From NCBI GenBank assembly GCA_037190485.1, contig JBBCJB010000020.1, positions 62,001 through 126,000 on the forward strand: 64,000 nucleotides of DNA, in the 5' to 3' direction. This document shows positions 53,192 through 63,196 of the stretch, piece after piece. Both the position numbers and the translations under genes were made by a program. How positions within the stretch are numbered: position 1 is the first letter of the stretch; the number at the start of each line of letters is the position of its first letter. Below the pieces are notes generated by a model, which saw only the letters and a program-made list of their open reading frames with translations, did not search any database and had not been told where the DNA came from. This stretch comes from Parapedobacter sp037190485 (GTDB lineage Bacteria; Bacteroidota; Bacteroidia; Sphingobacteriales; Sphingobacteriaceae).

Positions 53192-54772
53192 TCATTCTAC
53201 CGCCGCCGCTTCGGCCAGCCGGTAGGTGCTTTGCTGGGTAAACGTCCTGCCGAACATATCCGTGGCGCGCACCTCGATCCGGTGCTCGCCAACCGGTAGG
53301 TTGGTGGGTATATTGCCCCGCCACAGGTGCGTGCTGCTCACGGGATTGGATGGCCTGCGGCCCGGCATGAGCGTATCGGTCGTATCCCAACGGTATAGCA
53401 ACCCAACGAAATGCGGATCGGGCGCATCGGTATAAGCCATCGGCTTCCAGTCGCCACCGTCTACGCGGTACTCGACTTTGTTGCCCTCATGCCCCATGAA
53501 GAAGTTGGCGAAGATGCCAGCAGACGTACCCCGCCCTTGGGCCACGATCTTGGGATGGAACAAGTTGATCTGGAAATCCGTCGGCTCGCCCGCCACCTGG
53601 TAGTCGATGGTATACCGGTTGCCGTTGATGCGGAGGAAGGCATAGCCCTTCGGCGTACCGTCGCGCATGGTCGAGGCGGGCACCCCTTGATGGTTGTATT
53701 CACCGGAATACCAGTCGCCCGAAGTTGTGCCCGCGTTGTACTCGTGGTGCGGTTTGTCCTGCCGCCAGCCATCTTCGCGCCCATAGAAATTCTGACGCTG
53801 CAAGTGGGTATGTGCCGACATGGAAAGCGTATGCGGATAATCCCGGAGCAAATCGAATAGCCGCTGGCGGTCGGCATTCCGGAACGACCCCTCATCCTGG
53901 TGGAGTAGCGGGATGTGGAAGGCCAGCACGATCAATTTATCGGTATCGACGTGTTTCAAATTGTTTTCGACGAAATCGAGCTGATCCTTGCGGAACCCAC
54001 CCCAATATCCCCGTCCATCACGCGGATCGGGGTACAGGATATTGTCCAGTACGATAAAGTGCGCATTGCCGTAGTTGAATGCATAATTGGCTGGTCCGAA
54101 GCTGGCTTCGAACGTCTCGTCGGTCAGGGAATCGGCCACCGCGTCGTAATCCATGTCGTGGTTGCCCATCAGGTTGTACCAGGGCAAACCTACTTTCGCC
54201 ACCGCTTGGATATACGGTTTATGCAGCGGCAGGTGGTCGCCCACCAGATCGCCGAGGCTCAACCCGAATGCCACCTGCTGCACGCCCTCCAATTCGGCGA
54301 CTATGCCTTTCGCGAAATGCGCCAGGTCCTGCTCGGTGTACGCCTGCGGATCCCCGAATATCAAGGCGGTGAAATCGGCGGGTTCATCCTGTTTCACCAA
54401 GGCAAAATCCACCGACTTCGGCAGGGGGCCGGTTGGCGCCACGCCACCATACTTCAATTTCGGCGATCCCGCGGGTTTGTGGATGTAATAATACTTCGGC
54501 AAATTGTTTTCGTCTACGGGCACGGCATAGCCTGATGGCTTGATCACGAAAATGATGTTGTCGTCGCCCACCGGCAACGTGTAGCGGCCATCGGCATCCG
54601 TTACGGTTACCGCTAGGCCGTTGCTTACCGAAACCCCCGCCACGCCGCGTTCGCGCCGCTCGCGCTTGCCGTTGCCATTGGCATCGTCGTAGACGATACC
54701 GGTCGCGGTAGCCTGCGCCCACAAGGCCGTACTCGCGGCCAGCATGAGCATCGTTGATAATAACCCCTTCAT
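53192..54772 (-). CDS. Calcineurin-like metallophosphoesterase, exported
   Basis: 526 residues from ATG at 54772; a start at 54802 would add 10 residues. Signal peptide ends near LWAQA. Residues about 22-130 form a beta-rich N-terminal domain (GIVYDDANGNGKRERRERG, Cna-B/SdrD-like), 133-400 a calcineurin-type fold with GDPQ (140-143), GDLVGD (174-179), GNHD (203-206), AFHIPL and SAHTHLQR metal-ligand motifs, and the last 130 residues a C-terminal beta domain. This matches Bacteroidota MetallophosN/Metallophos/MetallophosC proteins. Substrate unknown. It is the last of the genes after susD of the minus-strand cluster. Confidence 0.88.
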   Translation of the reverse strand: MKGLLSTMLMLAASTALWAQATATGIVYDDANGNGKRERRERGVAGVSVSNGLAVTVTDADGRYTLPVGDDNIIFVIKPSGYAVPVDENNLPKYYYIHKPAGSPKLKYGGVAPTGPLPKSVDFALVKQDEPADFTALIFGDPQAYTEQDLAHFAKGIVAELEGVQQVAFGLSLGDLVGDHLPLHKPYIQAVAKVGLPWYNLMGNHDMDYDAVADSLTDETFEASFGPANYAFNYGNAHFIVLDNILYPDPRDGRGYWGGFRKDQLDFVENNLKHVDTDKLIVLAFHIPLLHQDEGSFRNADRQRLFDLLRDYPHTLSMSAHTHLQRQNFYGREDGWRQDKPHHEYNAGTTSGDWYSGEYNHQGVPASTMRDGTPKGYAFLRINGNRYTIDYQVAGEPTDFQINLFHPKIVAQGRGTSAGIFANFFMGHEGNKVEYRVDGGDWKPMAYTDAPDPHFVGLLYRWDTTDTLMPGRRPSNPVSSTHLWRGNIPTNLPVGEHRIEVRATDMFGRTFTQQSTYRLAEAAAVE

Positions 54773-54864
54773 GGCGAATCCATTTTCTGATAGCATATGC
54801 AAATAAACAACTTTAATCCGAGCGTTACGTTAACCGTTTGCTAAGTGATCGTTAACAGACAGGT

Positions 54865-56274
54865 CTACTGCACGGTTGGCCAATCGTCGGTGCGGAATGG
54901 CGCGACCGGCAACCCGTTACTGTTGAACAGGTTGGGCATTGCGGTTTCAGTAAAGCCGAACCGCACGGCCACGGGATGGGGCACGTTTGCAGACTTGACG
55001 TGCAAGGTATTGCCCTTGATGGTACCCTCCGCCTCGTGGAACACGCGGTCTTCGCCGGCAATATAGAGTTCCGTGATCCGGTTGCCTTTGGCTTGCAATC
55101 CATTTTCGAGGTGATCGAACGAGACAATCATCGTGTTGCCTTTGGTTTCGGCATGCGCATATATCGGCGATCGGTAATCGGCACCCTGGCTCACGCCATA
55201 ATGTCCGTGCAGCGCCAAGGCCGCCAAACGATTGGCCACTTCGCGTTTCTGGATGGGGTGGATGTCCTTGATGTTGTCTACCAAGTCTGTGGTCACGGCC
55301 ATGCCCGTGCCCGGCAGCGTTGCGGCCGTCTTGGCCTGCTGCTCGCGGAGCAGGGCGGCCAAAGGCTGTTGGTTGTTGTAGGCAAACGGTGCAATCTGCA
55401 CGAAATAGAACGGCAGCTCCGCATTCCAGGCCGCGCGCCACGACGTGATCAACGTGCGCATCAGTTTGTCGTAATCGGGCCAGGTGCCCACGTTGCTCTC
55501 GCCCTGGTACCAGTAGAAACCGGAAACCGCGAACGGCGTGAGCGGGTGGATCATGCTGTTCCATAGTACGCCGGGTTGGTGCGGACGATAAGGCGCCGCA
55601 CCCTGCTTCGCGGCGGCTTGCCGCAATTTCGGGTCGTTGTCGATCAAGTAATCCGGTGTCCACGCTTCGGCGGGCGTACCGCCCCACGACGCGTTGATGA
55701 TACCGATGGGCACATCGAGTTGCTCACGCAGCTTCTTCGCCACGAAATAGCCAATGGCCGAGAACGGTTTCAGCGACCCGGCGTCTAGGTTCTGCCAGGT
55801 ATTGGGGATATCGTATTGGGGATGGTCGGCCCCCACCCTGCTCACGTTCAGCAAGCGGATATTCGGGTCGTTGGCCTTCGGCAATTCCGCCAGGATCTCG
55901 GGGAGTTGCTGGTTGCCTCCCCACTCCATGTTGGACTGTCCGGAACACAGCCACACGTCGCCCAGCAGGATGTTGCGCAGGGTGATTTCCGTTCCAGCGG
56001 ATGCGATGTACAGGTCATAAGGCCCTCCGGCCGCGGCGGTGGGCACCGCTACCATCCACTTCCCGCTGGCATCCACCTGGGCGCTGATCGTGTCGGGCAA
56101 CCATGATGCCTTCACAACCACTTTGCTCCCGGCGTAACTCCAGCCCCAGACATTCGTTGTCGTGTTCCGTTGCAACACCATGTTGTCTGACAGCACGTTG
56201 GGGATACGCAATTGGGCAACGGCCGCGCTTTGCGCAAGGAACAATAGGCAACCAAGAAAAAAATTCCGTCTCAT
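54865..56274 (-). CDS. Sialate O-acetylesterase family (SASA) protein
   Basis: 469 residues. Signal peptide ends near AAVAQ. N-terminal beta domain (LRIPNVLSDNMVLQR), then the SGNH hydrolase domain with catalytic Ser114 (CSGQSNM), NASWGG and the DIHP motif with the Asp/His of the triad. It parallels the SASA protein at 14470-15945 in length and domain order but belongs to a different cluster, between the PHP-type protein and the metallophosphoesterase. It would remove acetyl esters from the imported or surface glycan. Confidence 0.88.
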   Translation of the reverse strand: MRRNFFLGCLLFLAQSAAVAQLRIPNVLSDNMVLQRNTTTNVWGWSYAGSKVVVKASWLPDTISAQVDASGKWMVAVPTAAAGGPYDLYIASAGTEITLRNILLGDVWLCSGQSNMEWGGNQQLPEILAELPKANDPNIRLLNVSRVGADHPQYDIPNTWQNLDAGSLKPFSAIGYFVAKKLREQLDVPIGIINASWGGTPAEAWTPDYLIDNDPKLRQAAAKQGAAPYRPHQPGVLWNSMIHPLTPFAVSGFYWYQGESNVGTWPDYDKLMRTLITSWRAAWNAELPFYFVQIAPFAYNNQQPLAALLREQQAKTAATLPGTGMAVTTDLVDNIKDIHPIQKREVANRLAALALHGHYGVSQGADYRSPIYAHAETKGNTMIVSFDHLENGLQAKGNRITELYIAGEDRVFHEAEGTIKGNTLHVKSANVPHPVAVRFGFTETAMPNLFNSNGLPVAPFRTDDWPTVQ

Positions 56275-56367
56275 AACTACATTATAGGTGGCTAAAGATA
56301 GGAATCTTCCGGTAAAATGGCGAACCTGTTTCGATATGCAGGTTACGATCGTGCCCCATGGCCACGC

Positions 56368-57978
56368 TCACTTAGACAAGACATAGATCGGATTTGTCCA
56401 AGCAGAACGAAATCGGCCAATACCGCCCTTCACGTCGCGCCATTCATCATCGGCACGGGTTACCTTCGCCCGAACGTATTGTTCATGGCCGGTAATGCGA
56501 TACGTTGCCTCGGTCGCATTGTCCCGTTGAAATACGATACCGTCTTTGGATATGATTTCAATGAGCGCATTCGCATCTGTTCGAACCGTGAGTGCATTGC
56601 CTTCAACGAGGATGGTCATGTTGGGACCCTGCGATGAATAGTAGTTTCCCGACCGCAAGCTCTCCATCACATCGTCCTTCGCCAGTTGCCCTCGGCTTGG
56701 CGCTTCGGTATGGATCACCACCCAGCCTTCTGGCGAAACCTCGCCATGCGTATCGTCTGAAGCAAACCCCATGATGCGATGACCTTTCCTGAGCAGGTAA
56801 TCCCACTTTTCTTCCGCATTTCTATAACCACTGCGGGGCGAAAAATCATACCCCCGATTGCCGATCTCGAGCGCATGGGGTAGGTAGTTGAGGGAATCTG
56901 CTTTTTTTGGGGTATCTCCAAAAATCGTGTCCAACTCGGCATGGGTATAACCCGCAGACGTCCATCGTTGTGTTCCCGCATACTCGCCCTCGGTTTCCAA
57001 TCTGGCATTCGGGTGCGCCAAGACGAGAAAACAGCCCATGTCTTCGGCCAATGCCCGGAACGCGTCGCCTACCCCACGACCTTCGCCTTTGGGGTGTTGC
57101 GCTTGTCGATACTTCAACGGGTGATAGGTTAACGCCGGGTGATCCGCACCGAATGTTACGGTAGCGCCGTCAGCTTGGGAGACCACCACCATATCCATAT
57201 TCATGCTGCCCATGTATTTTTGACTGCTCTTCCCTTTTCGGTCATAAACCAATTCGAGTAGGTGTTTGCCGGATTGCAAGCCCGCGAGACTAAAAACACG
57301 GACACCGAATCGCTGATCACTGGCATGCAAATCCACGTCGCCCACCTTTTGACCGTCGACAAAAACACCCACTATGCCGCCTTCGGGTTCCTTTGCAGCA
57401 AACCACTCGACGCCCGTACCCACAAATGATAGCGCGATACGCGCAGGCATCTCTGCCGAGCGGTAAACCCAACCGCTTCGGGCCCGTTCGGTACGATTTT
57501 TCGCCCAATCGATTTCGGGTATTTGGTCTACGGGCACGTTGATGGCAAGGAGGTCTCCAAAGACCCCTCCTTGCTTATTATTCCCGATGTTGGTCTCGTT
57601 GCAGGGAATCCACAGCACGCTATCAACAGCCCAGGCCAGTGAATCTGATGCGGCACGGCCGCTCGGCACCACGTTCCACGGGGTCGTGACACGCTCATGG
57701 TCGGATATCCCCACGATCCCGTAAAGCGGCGCCGTGTCGTAGTCACGGTAAGACGTCAGTAATGCTACCGGCGGCGTCTTGGCATGCATGTATTCGGGAT
57801 GGTACGCCGTATGGTTATGAAAAGACGCTTTATAGGGGTACCGCTTAACTTTTTGATACGGATTAACGAGTTCGAATCCAGCATTCCGTGATGAAGCGCA
57901 CGCACCCAGCACCAGGCCCAGCATCAGGCAAGCAACAAGCTTCTTGAAAAATGGCAAACAAGGATAAAACATATACAT
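56368..57978 (-). CDS. PHP-domain (CehA/McbA-like) phosphoesterase lipoprotein
   Basis: 536 residues with lipoprotein signal LGACASS (Cys at 27). The PHP metal-binding pattern appears as HNHT (54-57), SDHE (about 92), LAHPN near 340 and SDDTH (about 420). A beta-sandwich insert (about 190-260, GVFVDGQKVGDVDLH) resembles a carbohydrate-binding module. PHP proteins of the CehA type hydrolyse phosphoesters or carbamates with a two- or three-metal centre. It lies 24 bp after the SusD start, so it is in the same transcript. Substrate unknown. Confidence 0.8.
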   Translation of the reverse strand: MYMFYPCLPFFKKLVACLMLGLVLGACASSRNAGFELVNPYQKVKRYPYKASFHNHTAYHPEYMHAKTPPVALLTSYRDYDTAPLYGIVGISDHERVTTPWNVVPSGRAASDSLAWAVDSVLWIPCNETNIGNNKQGGVFGDLLAINVPVDQIPEIDWAKNRTERARSGWVYRSAEMPARIALSFVGTGVEWFAAKEPEGGIVGVFVDGQKVGDVDLHASDQRFGVRVFSLAGLQSGKHLLELVYDRKGKSSQKYMGSMNMDMVVVSQADGATVTFGADHPALTYHPLKYRQAQHPKGEGRGVGDAFRALAEDMGCFLVLAHPNARLETEGEYAGTQRWTSAGYTHAELDTIFGDTPKKADSLNYLPHALEIGNRGYDFSPRSGYRNAEEKWDYLLRKGHRIMGFASDDTHGEVSPEGWVVIHTEAPSRGQLAKDDVMESLRSGNYYSSQGPNMTILVEGNALTVRTDANALIEIISKDGIVFQRDNATEATYRITGHEQYVRAKVTRADDEWRDVKGGIGRFRSAWTNPIYVLSK

Positions 57979-58002
57979 CGCGTTTTCCTGTACAAAAATC
58001 GA

Positions 58003-59619
58003 TCAATTGACACCGTTTGGATGGACGTCCCACCAGATAGGCGTGCTATACGCATCCGGGCCTCCCAGCAGCGCGACAGCTTTGGCTACTTCTTCGGGCT
58101 GTGATATCTTTTCGCTTTCTGGATAGACGATGCGCGTCATGATTTGACCGACGTTTACATTCACGTCTGCATTCAAGGAACCTCTCCGCTGGTAGAGCCT
58201 GGGCAGCCGGGTACGTCGGTATTCGGTCCAAGCTTCCCAAGAGTCGGGATACAATGCCAGCCACTTCTGCGTGATAATCTGTTCGTATTGTTTCTCGCTA
58301 CTTGCCGAGAACTTAACGGGGATATCCGTCAATGCCCCATCGGGATATGGGAAGCTGTTTGGGTTTGCGGGCGGTGTTTCGCCATTCAGGTAATCATTGA
58401 CAGCCGTTTGCTCAATTCCAGGCAACCATTGCCTCAAGGACGTGGCTATTCCCATTTCGTAGAATCCCTTGGCCGTTCCGCCCATATTCCACCCTTTCCA
58501 AGCGCCCTCTGCCTTGAGGAAATAAGTCTCCGCGGCAAATTTCAACGGAATGGGTACCTCTGTTGAGATGATGCCTGCGCCCGCCCACTGCGGCCCTGGC
58601 GCCGAATACATCCGAATGTAAACACGGTCTGCCGGGGAATATCCGGGCATCAACCCATGGTAGCCACCCACGTTGGCAGCGATTTCGGGAGGCATGCCTG
58701 CAATGTTCTGGTTGGCCACTGGAGAGAAATAGACAGGGAGCCGGGGATCGCCGAACCCTTTCATAAAGCTCTCTATGCTTGCATTCATCAGCATGGAGTT
58801 CCTGTTGCGCACCATGCCGTTTTCCAAGCCATTAAAAGTGGGTAGCTTCACGAGCCAGGCATTGTCGTCGTTCACATCCATCGTTATCCCGGCTGCCGCC
58901 GCTTCGGCTTCGGCTTTCGCCCGTTCGGGATTGACATTGGATATCCGCATGGCCAACCGGAGCCGCATGGTATTGGCAAATTTCAGCCATTTGGACGCTT
59001 GGCCTTCAAAAATGATATCGCCCGATCCAAATACATTCAGCGCCGGATTTCCCTGGAGCGCGTTCGCCAGGTAATCGGCCGCTGCGGTCAGGTCAGCAAA
59101 AGCGTGATTATAAACGGCTTCGACACTTTCGTATGCCACAGACTCCTGTCCGCTTCCGGCCTCTACATAGGGAATCGGCCCCCAGACATCGGCGAGTTGG
59201 TACATCATGTACACCTTCCAGATGGTAGCGACATGATACGCCGCCAAATCGCCGGTTTTCGTCTTCTCTTGAATGGTCACGATGGCTGGTATCGCCCTAC
59301 TGAAAAACACGTTCTGCACGGTTGTTATGTGATCGTAGTTGACAATCATTTGCTCGGCATCATAGCTGTCGGTAACGAAGTATCCCGACTGCGGATTGGA
59401 CCAGTACCGCGTAGCGCGACCGTACTGGTCGCTGGTCAGACAGGCAATGCCGTTGATCTGCGATCGGGTGAACAACCCGGCCAACTCCTTTTCTGTCACA
59501 TCCATTATCTGCGTCTTATTGGTATTGATGGCCTCGAAATGGTCCGTGCAGGCATTCAACAACAAAAACAGCGACCCGAAAACCAGGCTATTTCTCGTGG
59601 ATTTAATGTTCGTTATCAT
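58003..59619 (-). CDS. susD: SusD/RagB family lipoprotein (SusD-like_2 type)
   Basis: 538 residues with lipobox LLLNAC (Cys at about residue 23) and the FEAINTNKTQIMDV start typical of the SusD-like_2 branch. TPR-like helices and the C-terminal QKWLALYPDSWEAWTEYRRTRLP block match the SusD at 50022-51560. The gene follows susC by 21 bp. It works at the cell surface with that SusC. Confidence 0.92.
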   Translation of the reverse strand: MITNIKSTRNSLVFGSLFLLLNACTDHFEAINTNKTQIMDVTEKELAGLFTRSQINGIACLTSDQYGRATRYWSNPQSGYFVTDSYDAEQMIVNYDHITTVQNVFFSRAIPAIVTIQEKTKTGDLAAYHVATIWKVYMMYQLADVWGPIPYVEAGSGQESVAYESVEAVYNHAFADLTAAADYLANALQGNPALNVFGSGDIIFEGQASKWLKFANTMRLRLAMRISNVNPERAKAEAEAAAAGITMDVNDDNAWLVKLPTFNGLENGMVRNRNSMLMNASIESFMKGFGDPRLPVYFSPVANQNIAGMPPEIAANVGGYHGLMPGYSPADRVYIRMYSAPGPQWAGAGIISTEVPIPLKFAAETYFLKAEGAWKGWNMGGTAKGFYEMGIATSLRQWLPGIEQTAVNDYLNGETPPANPNSFPYPDGALTDIPVKFSASSEKQYEQIITQKWLALYPDSWEAWTEYRRTRLPRLYQRRGSLNADVNVNVGQIMTRIVYPESEKISQPEEVAKAVALLGGPDAYSTPIWWDVHPNGVN

Positions 59620-59640
59620 GATTAAAAAAGCTGAAAAGGA

Positions 59641-62600
59641 TTACAAGGATAGTTTAATGTTCAAGCCGAGCGTCCGCGTACCCGGGAGAAAGGAGTTTTC
59701 GGCCCCTTGCCCATTGGCATCGGTGTTGTACGTGGTATCCGGGTCGAACCAACCGGCACCGTTGTAAAGGAAGAACAGGTTCCTGCCAACGGCAGAAATA
59801 CGCAGTGACTTCACCGAACCCAATCGCGCAACCGGGAATGAATATCCGATGGACATCTCGCGCAAGCGCGCATTGGTTGCATCATGGCTGTACAGTTCTA
59901 CCGGAATGCCGTTGGAGACACGGCCGCCTACAGTCTGGGCGTATTGCTCGGCCGTGATGGATACGTTGTTCGGCGAGCCGTCGGCCATTACCCCGTCAAA
60001 GACGAAACCCTCGCGCCCATGCAACGAGGCCATGCTGTTCCCGGCGCCCATCATCCGTGATTCGGTGGCCGACTGCCGTACGCCGCCGTAATTCAAGTCG
60101 ACCAGGAAATTGAAATGCCAACGTTTTAATACCAATGTGTTGGACAGTCCGCTTTGCCAATCGTAGTTGAAATTGCCTAAATAACTGTTTCCTTCCGTGG
60201 TGATGAGCGGGAGCCCGGCGTCGCTCACCATAATGCGCCCAGCGTCATTGCGCCTGAACGCGTAGCCGTATAATTCGCCATAGGGCCTACCCACTTCGAC
60301 GTAGGCCGTGCCCAATGCCAAATCGGCCGTACTGAGTGGGTAGCGGGCAATGTTTCGATATAACTCCTTTACGACATTCCGATTGCGAGAAAACACCAAG
60401 TAAGTACTCCAACTAAAATCGTTGCCCGTTATCGGCGTACCGGCCAGCATCAATTCAAGGCCGCGATTCTGGATGTTGCCTGCATTTATTTGCGTAGACG
60501 AATAGCCAGACGTCGGTGGGGACGTAATGCTGATCAATTGGTTGAGTGTATTCGATTGGTACCAGGTGAAATCAACCGAAAGGCGGTTTTCGAAGAATTT
60601 CAGTTCGGCACCGGCCTCCCAAGATTTTGACCGTTCGGGCACCAGATTTTCTGCGACCTTGGAGGAAGAAGTGGTGATTTGTCCAATTGGGCCTGCGGTA
60701 TTCCGTCCGTAGGTCTGCAAGATGGCGGCGAACCCCACACCGTTACCCACTTCGGCATAGGATGTCCGTAGCTTGGCCAACGTTATCGCGGCCGGGAGTT
60801 TAACCATGTCGGAAACAATGGCCACCAAGCCTACGGATGGATAAAAATAATCGTGTGGGGGAGGCAAGGTCGAGTTCCAATCGTTTCGACCGGTGATGTC
60901 CAAGTATAACATGGATTTATAGCCGATTTGCGCCGTGCCATAGACACTCTGCAATTGCGTGTGCGATGCGCGATCGGTCGTGGAATTGAACGCACCATAA
61001 TCCAGGGCAAACTTATTTTCGACCGTCAATCCATTGGTGGTCGACGACTGCGACCTCCCTTGCTGATCCCGGATTTCGCTACCGAGGAGTACGCTCAATG
61101 ATAGGCCATTTGAAAACGTCTTGTGTATGTTGATCAGCCCGTCGGCGGTCAGGCTCCGGCTATTGGAAAAAGCCGTATAGTAGTTCCCCCGACCAGCGTT
61201 GACGTAAAGCGCATCCCAATAGATCTTCTCTTCGGCGTTATCGTGAATATGATCGAAAGAGACTCTGCCCTGCACGTACAACCAATCCGCCAGATCATAC
61301 TTGAGTGTGGCAAAAGAAGTAAGGCGATCACGGAAGGTCGGTGCGATACGCCGATGAATCGCCCAATAGGGATTGCTTAATGTCGTGGAGCCTTCTGGCA
61401 CCCAGATGTTGTGCTTCAGCGCACCGTCTTGGTCGCGGTAATCGTACTGTTCGATATCCGAGGTGCGAAGGCTTCGCGGCATACGGATAAAGCTTTGCAT
61501 CGGATTGAAGTAATTGTCGCCCGCAGCCGTGCGATTGGCCATCCGTTGGTCGAAATACGTCAATTTCACATCGAGGTTCAATTTCGGAAGCAACGTAGCG
61601 GTTGCCCGCAAATTGATATTATTCCGTTGCAGCTTGTCGGTCTCGATCAATCCTTTCGATGACGTATTCGCATAGGAAAAATAAACCGATGACCGGTCAT
61701 TCATTGCGCTGTAAGAGAGCGTATTGTTGAAATTGTAACCCTGCTCGAAAAAATCCTTCACATTATTGGGTTGGGGTGAAAAAGGTTGTTCCTTGCCCGT
61801 CCAGTCCACCACGGACTGGCCAGCCATCCGGGGTCCCCAACTGCCACCCCCTGCTGCAAGCGAGAAAATTCCGCCAGCCCCTTGCCCGTATTCATCCTGG
61901 AAATCGGGGTAGAGGTACGGGATGTCCATCGTGGCGATGGAATTGAACTCCACTTGCGGCCTGCCTGCTTTGGCCTTTTTCGTGGTAATCAATAGGACAC
62001 CGTTGTTGGCCGCCGATCCGTAGAGCGCCGCTGCCGCTGGCCCTTTCAACACATTGATGCTTTCTATGTCGTCCGCATTGATGTTTGATATCCCGTCAAA
62101 CGACCCGACGTCCCAATTGTTGAAAGCCGAGCTGACCAATCCGTTGCTATTGTTATAGGGTATGCCGTCAATCACGATCAAGGCCTGGTTATTGCCATTT
62201 ATCGATCGGTTCCCCCGAATGACGATCCGCGAACTACCGCCGACGCCAGCGGCGCCAGACGAGCTCGAGATGGCAACCCCCGCCACTTTCCCGGACAAGG
62301 ACGAAGCCAGACTCGGATCGCGCACATCGGTAATGGACTCCATGTCGACCTGTTCGGTCGCGTAGCTTAGCGTGCGCTTACTGCGTTCGATGCCCAAGGC
62401 CGTCACCACCACCTCGCTCAACGCCCCTACATCGTCGTTCAATGCAAAAACCACCGAGGTGCTCTTGCCGGACACCACGGCCACACCGGTTTTGCGTTGT
62501 GTCTCATAAGACAGGAAAGTAGCCTCCAAGGTATACGTCCCCTGCTGGATACCAATGGAGAATGTACCATCGGCATCCGCACTGTAGCTCCGGTTTATTT

Positions 62601-63030
62601 CGAGGATACGTAGGGTGGCTCCGCCAAGCGTTGCACCCTGGGCATCGGTGATACGACCGACGATCCGACCCGGGGCCTGTACTTTAAAGAGGGTGATCGT
62701 GCCCGATTTCTCCTTGAACGCAATAAAGCTGTCATCCAATAAGGCGTTGAGCACCTCGCCCAATGGCTCGTCGCGAAAATACACGTTTTCGCGCATCAGG
62801 TTATCCAACCCAAGGTTGTCGGTAAAGGCGAAATTAACCCCCATTTTCCGTTCGATATCTTGGATGATCCGGTAGACATTGGTCTTTTCATAAGACAGGT
62901 CTATCCGTTTGGCCAGTGCCTGTCCGTGCAAGTTTTCTGCCATGATAAGTTGCGAGGCAGCTGAAATGGCTATCGTCATAATCAATGTGATACGCATAAG
63001 CTTCTGCAATAGCGGTAGGTATGAATTCAT
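59641..63030 (-). CDS. susC: SusC/RagA family TonB-dependent transporter with STN domain
   Basis: 1129 residues. Signal segment in the first about 35 residues. STN domain (about 40-115; KTNVYRIIQDIERKMGVNFAF), a carboxypeptidase-like linker domain (GRIVGRITDAQGATLGGA), TonB-box region EVVVTALGIERSKRTLSYAT, plug with INVLKGPAAAALYGSAANNG, then beta-barrel to the C-terminal IKLSL. It is close to the SusC at 46612-50010 and unlike the one at 29790-33272. The FecR gene is next upstream. Confidence 0.94.
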   Translation of the reverse strand: MNSYLPLLQKLMRITLIMTIAISAASQLIMAENLHGQALAKRIDLSYEKTNVYRIIQDIERKMGVNFAFTDNLGLDNLMRENVYFRDEPLGEVLNALLDDSFIAFKEKSGTITLFKVQAPGRIVGRITDAQGATLGGATLRILEINRSYSADADGTFSIGIQQGTYTLEATFLSYETQRKTGVAVVSGKSTSVVFALNDDVGALSEVVVTALGIERSKRTLSYATEQVDMESITDVRDPSLASSLSGKVAGVAISSSSGAAGVGGSSRIVIRGNRSINGNNQALIVIDGIPYNNSNGLVSSAFNNWDVGSFDGISNINADDIESINVLKGPAAAALYGSAANNGVLLITTKKAKAGRPQVEFNSIATMDIPYLYPDFQDEYGQGAGGIFSLAAGGGSWGPRMAGQSVVDWTGKEQPFSPQPNNVKDFFEQGYNFNNTLSYSAMNDRSSVYFSYANTSSKGLIETDKLQRNNINLRATATLLPKLNLDVKLTYFDQRMANRTAAGDNYFNPMQSFIRMPRSLRTSDIEQYDYRDQDGALKHNIWVPEGSTTLSNPYWAIHRRIAPTFRDRLTSFATLKYDLADWLYVQGRVSFDHIHDNAEEKIYWDALYVNAGRGNYYTAFSNSRSLTADGLINIHKTFSNGLSLSVLLGSEIRDQQGRSQSSTTNGLTVENKFALDYGAFNSTTDRASHTQLQSVYGTAQIGYKSMLYLDITGRNDWNSTLPPPHDYFYPSVGLVAIVSDMVKLPAAITLAKLRTSYAEVGNGVGFAAILQTYGRNTAGPIGQITTSSSKVAENLVPERSKSWEAGAELKFFENRLSVDFTWYQSNTLNQLISITSPPTSGYSSTQINAGNIQNRGLELMLAGTPITGNDFSWSTYLVFSRNRNVVKELYRNIARYPLSTADLALGTAYVEVGRPYGELYGYAFRRNDAGRIMVSDAGLPLITTEGNSYLGNFNYDWQSGLSNTLVLKRWHFNFLVDLNYGGVRQSATESRMMGAGNSMASLHGREGFVFDGVMADGSPNNVSITAEQYAQTVGGRVSNGIPVELYSHDATNARLREMSIGYSFPVARLGSVKSLRISAVGRNLFFLYNGAGWFDPDTTYNTDANGQGAENSFLPGTRTLGLNIKLSL

Positions 63031-63156
63031 CTAATTATTCCTTAGGCCCGAAGGAAGACACATTATTTCCTTATTTTTGGGCGTTGGTTATTATTCAGTT
63101 AATGACTACAGACCGGCTGTAGCGCAGCGACGAAACTTTAGCTACAGCCCACTTAC

Positions 63157-63187
63157 GCACAGGTGCTGCACTTTGCAGTGCCTGTGC
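63157..63187. promoter_or_regulatory. Hairpin in the fecR-susC gap of the minus-strand cluster
   Basis: GCACAGG (63157-63163) pairs with CCTGTGC (63181-63187), with a further GCTGCA/TGCAGT partial stem inside. A second short dyad, CTACAG/CTGTAG, lies near 63107-63122. The region 63031-63196 has no gene. Confidence 0.35.
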
Positions 63188-63196
63188 TATTTAGCA

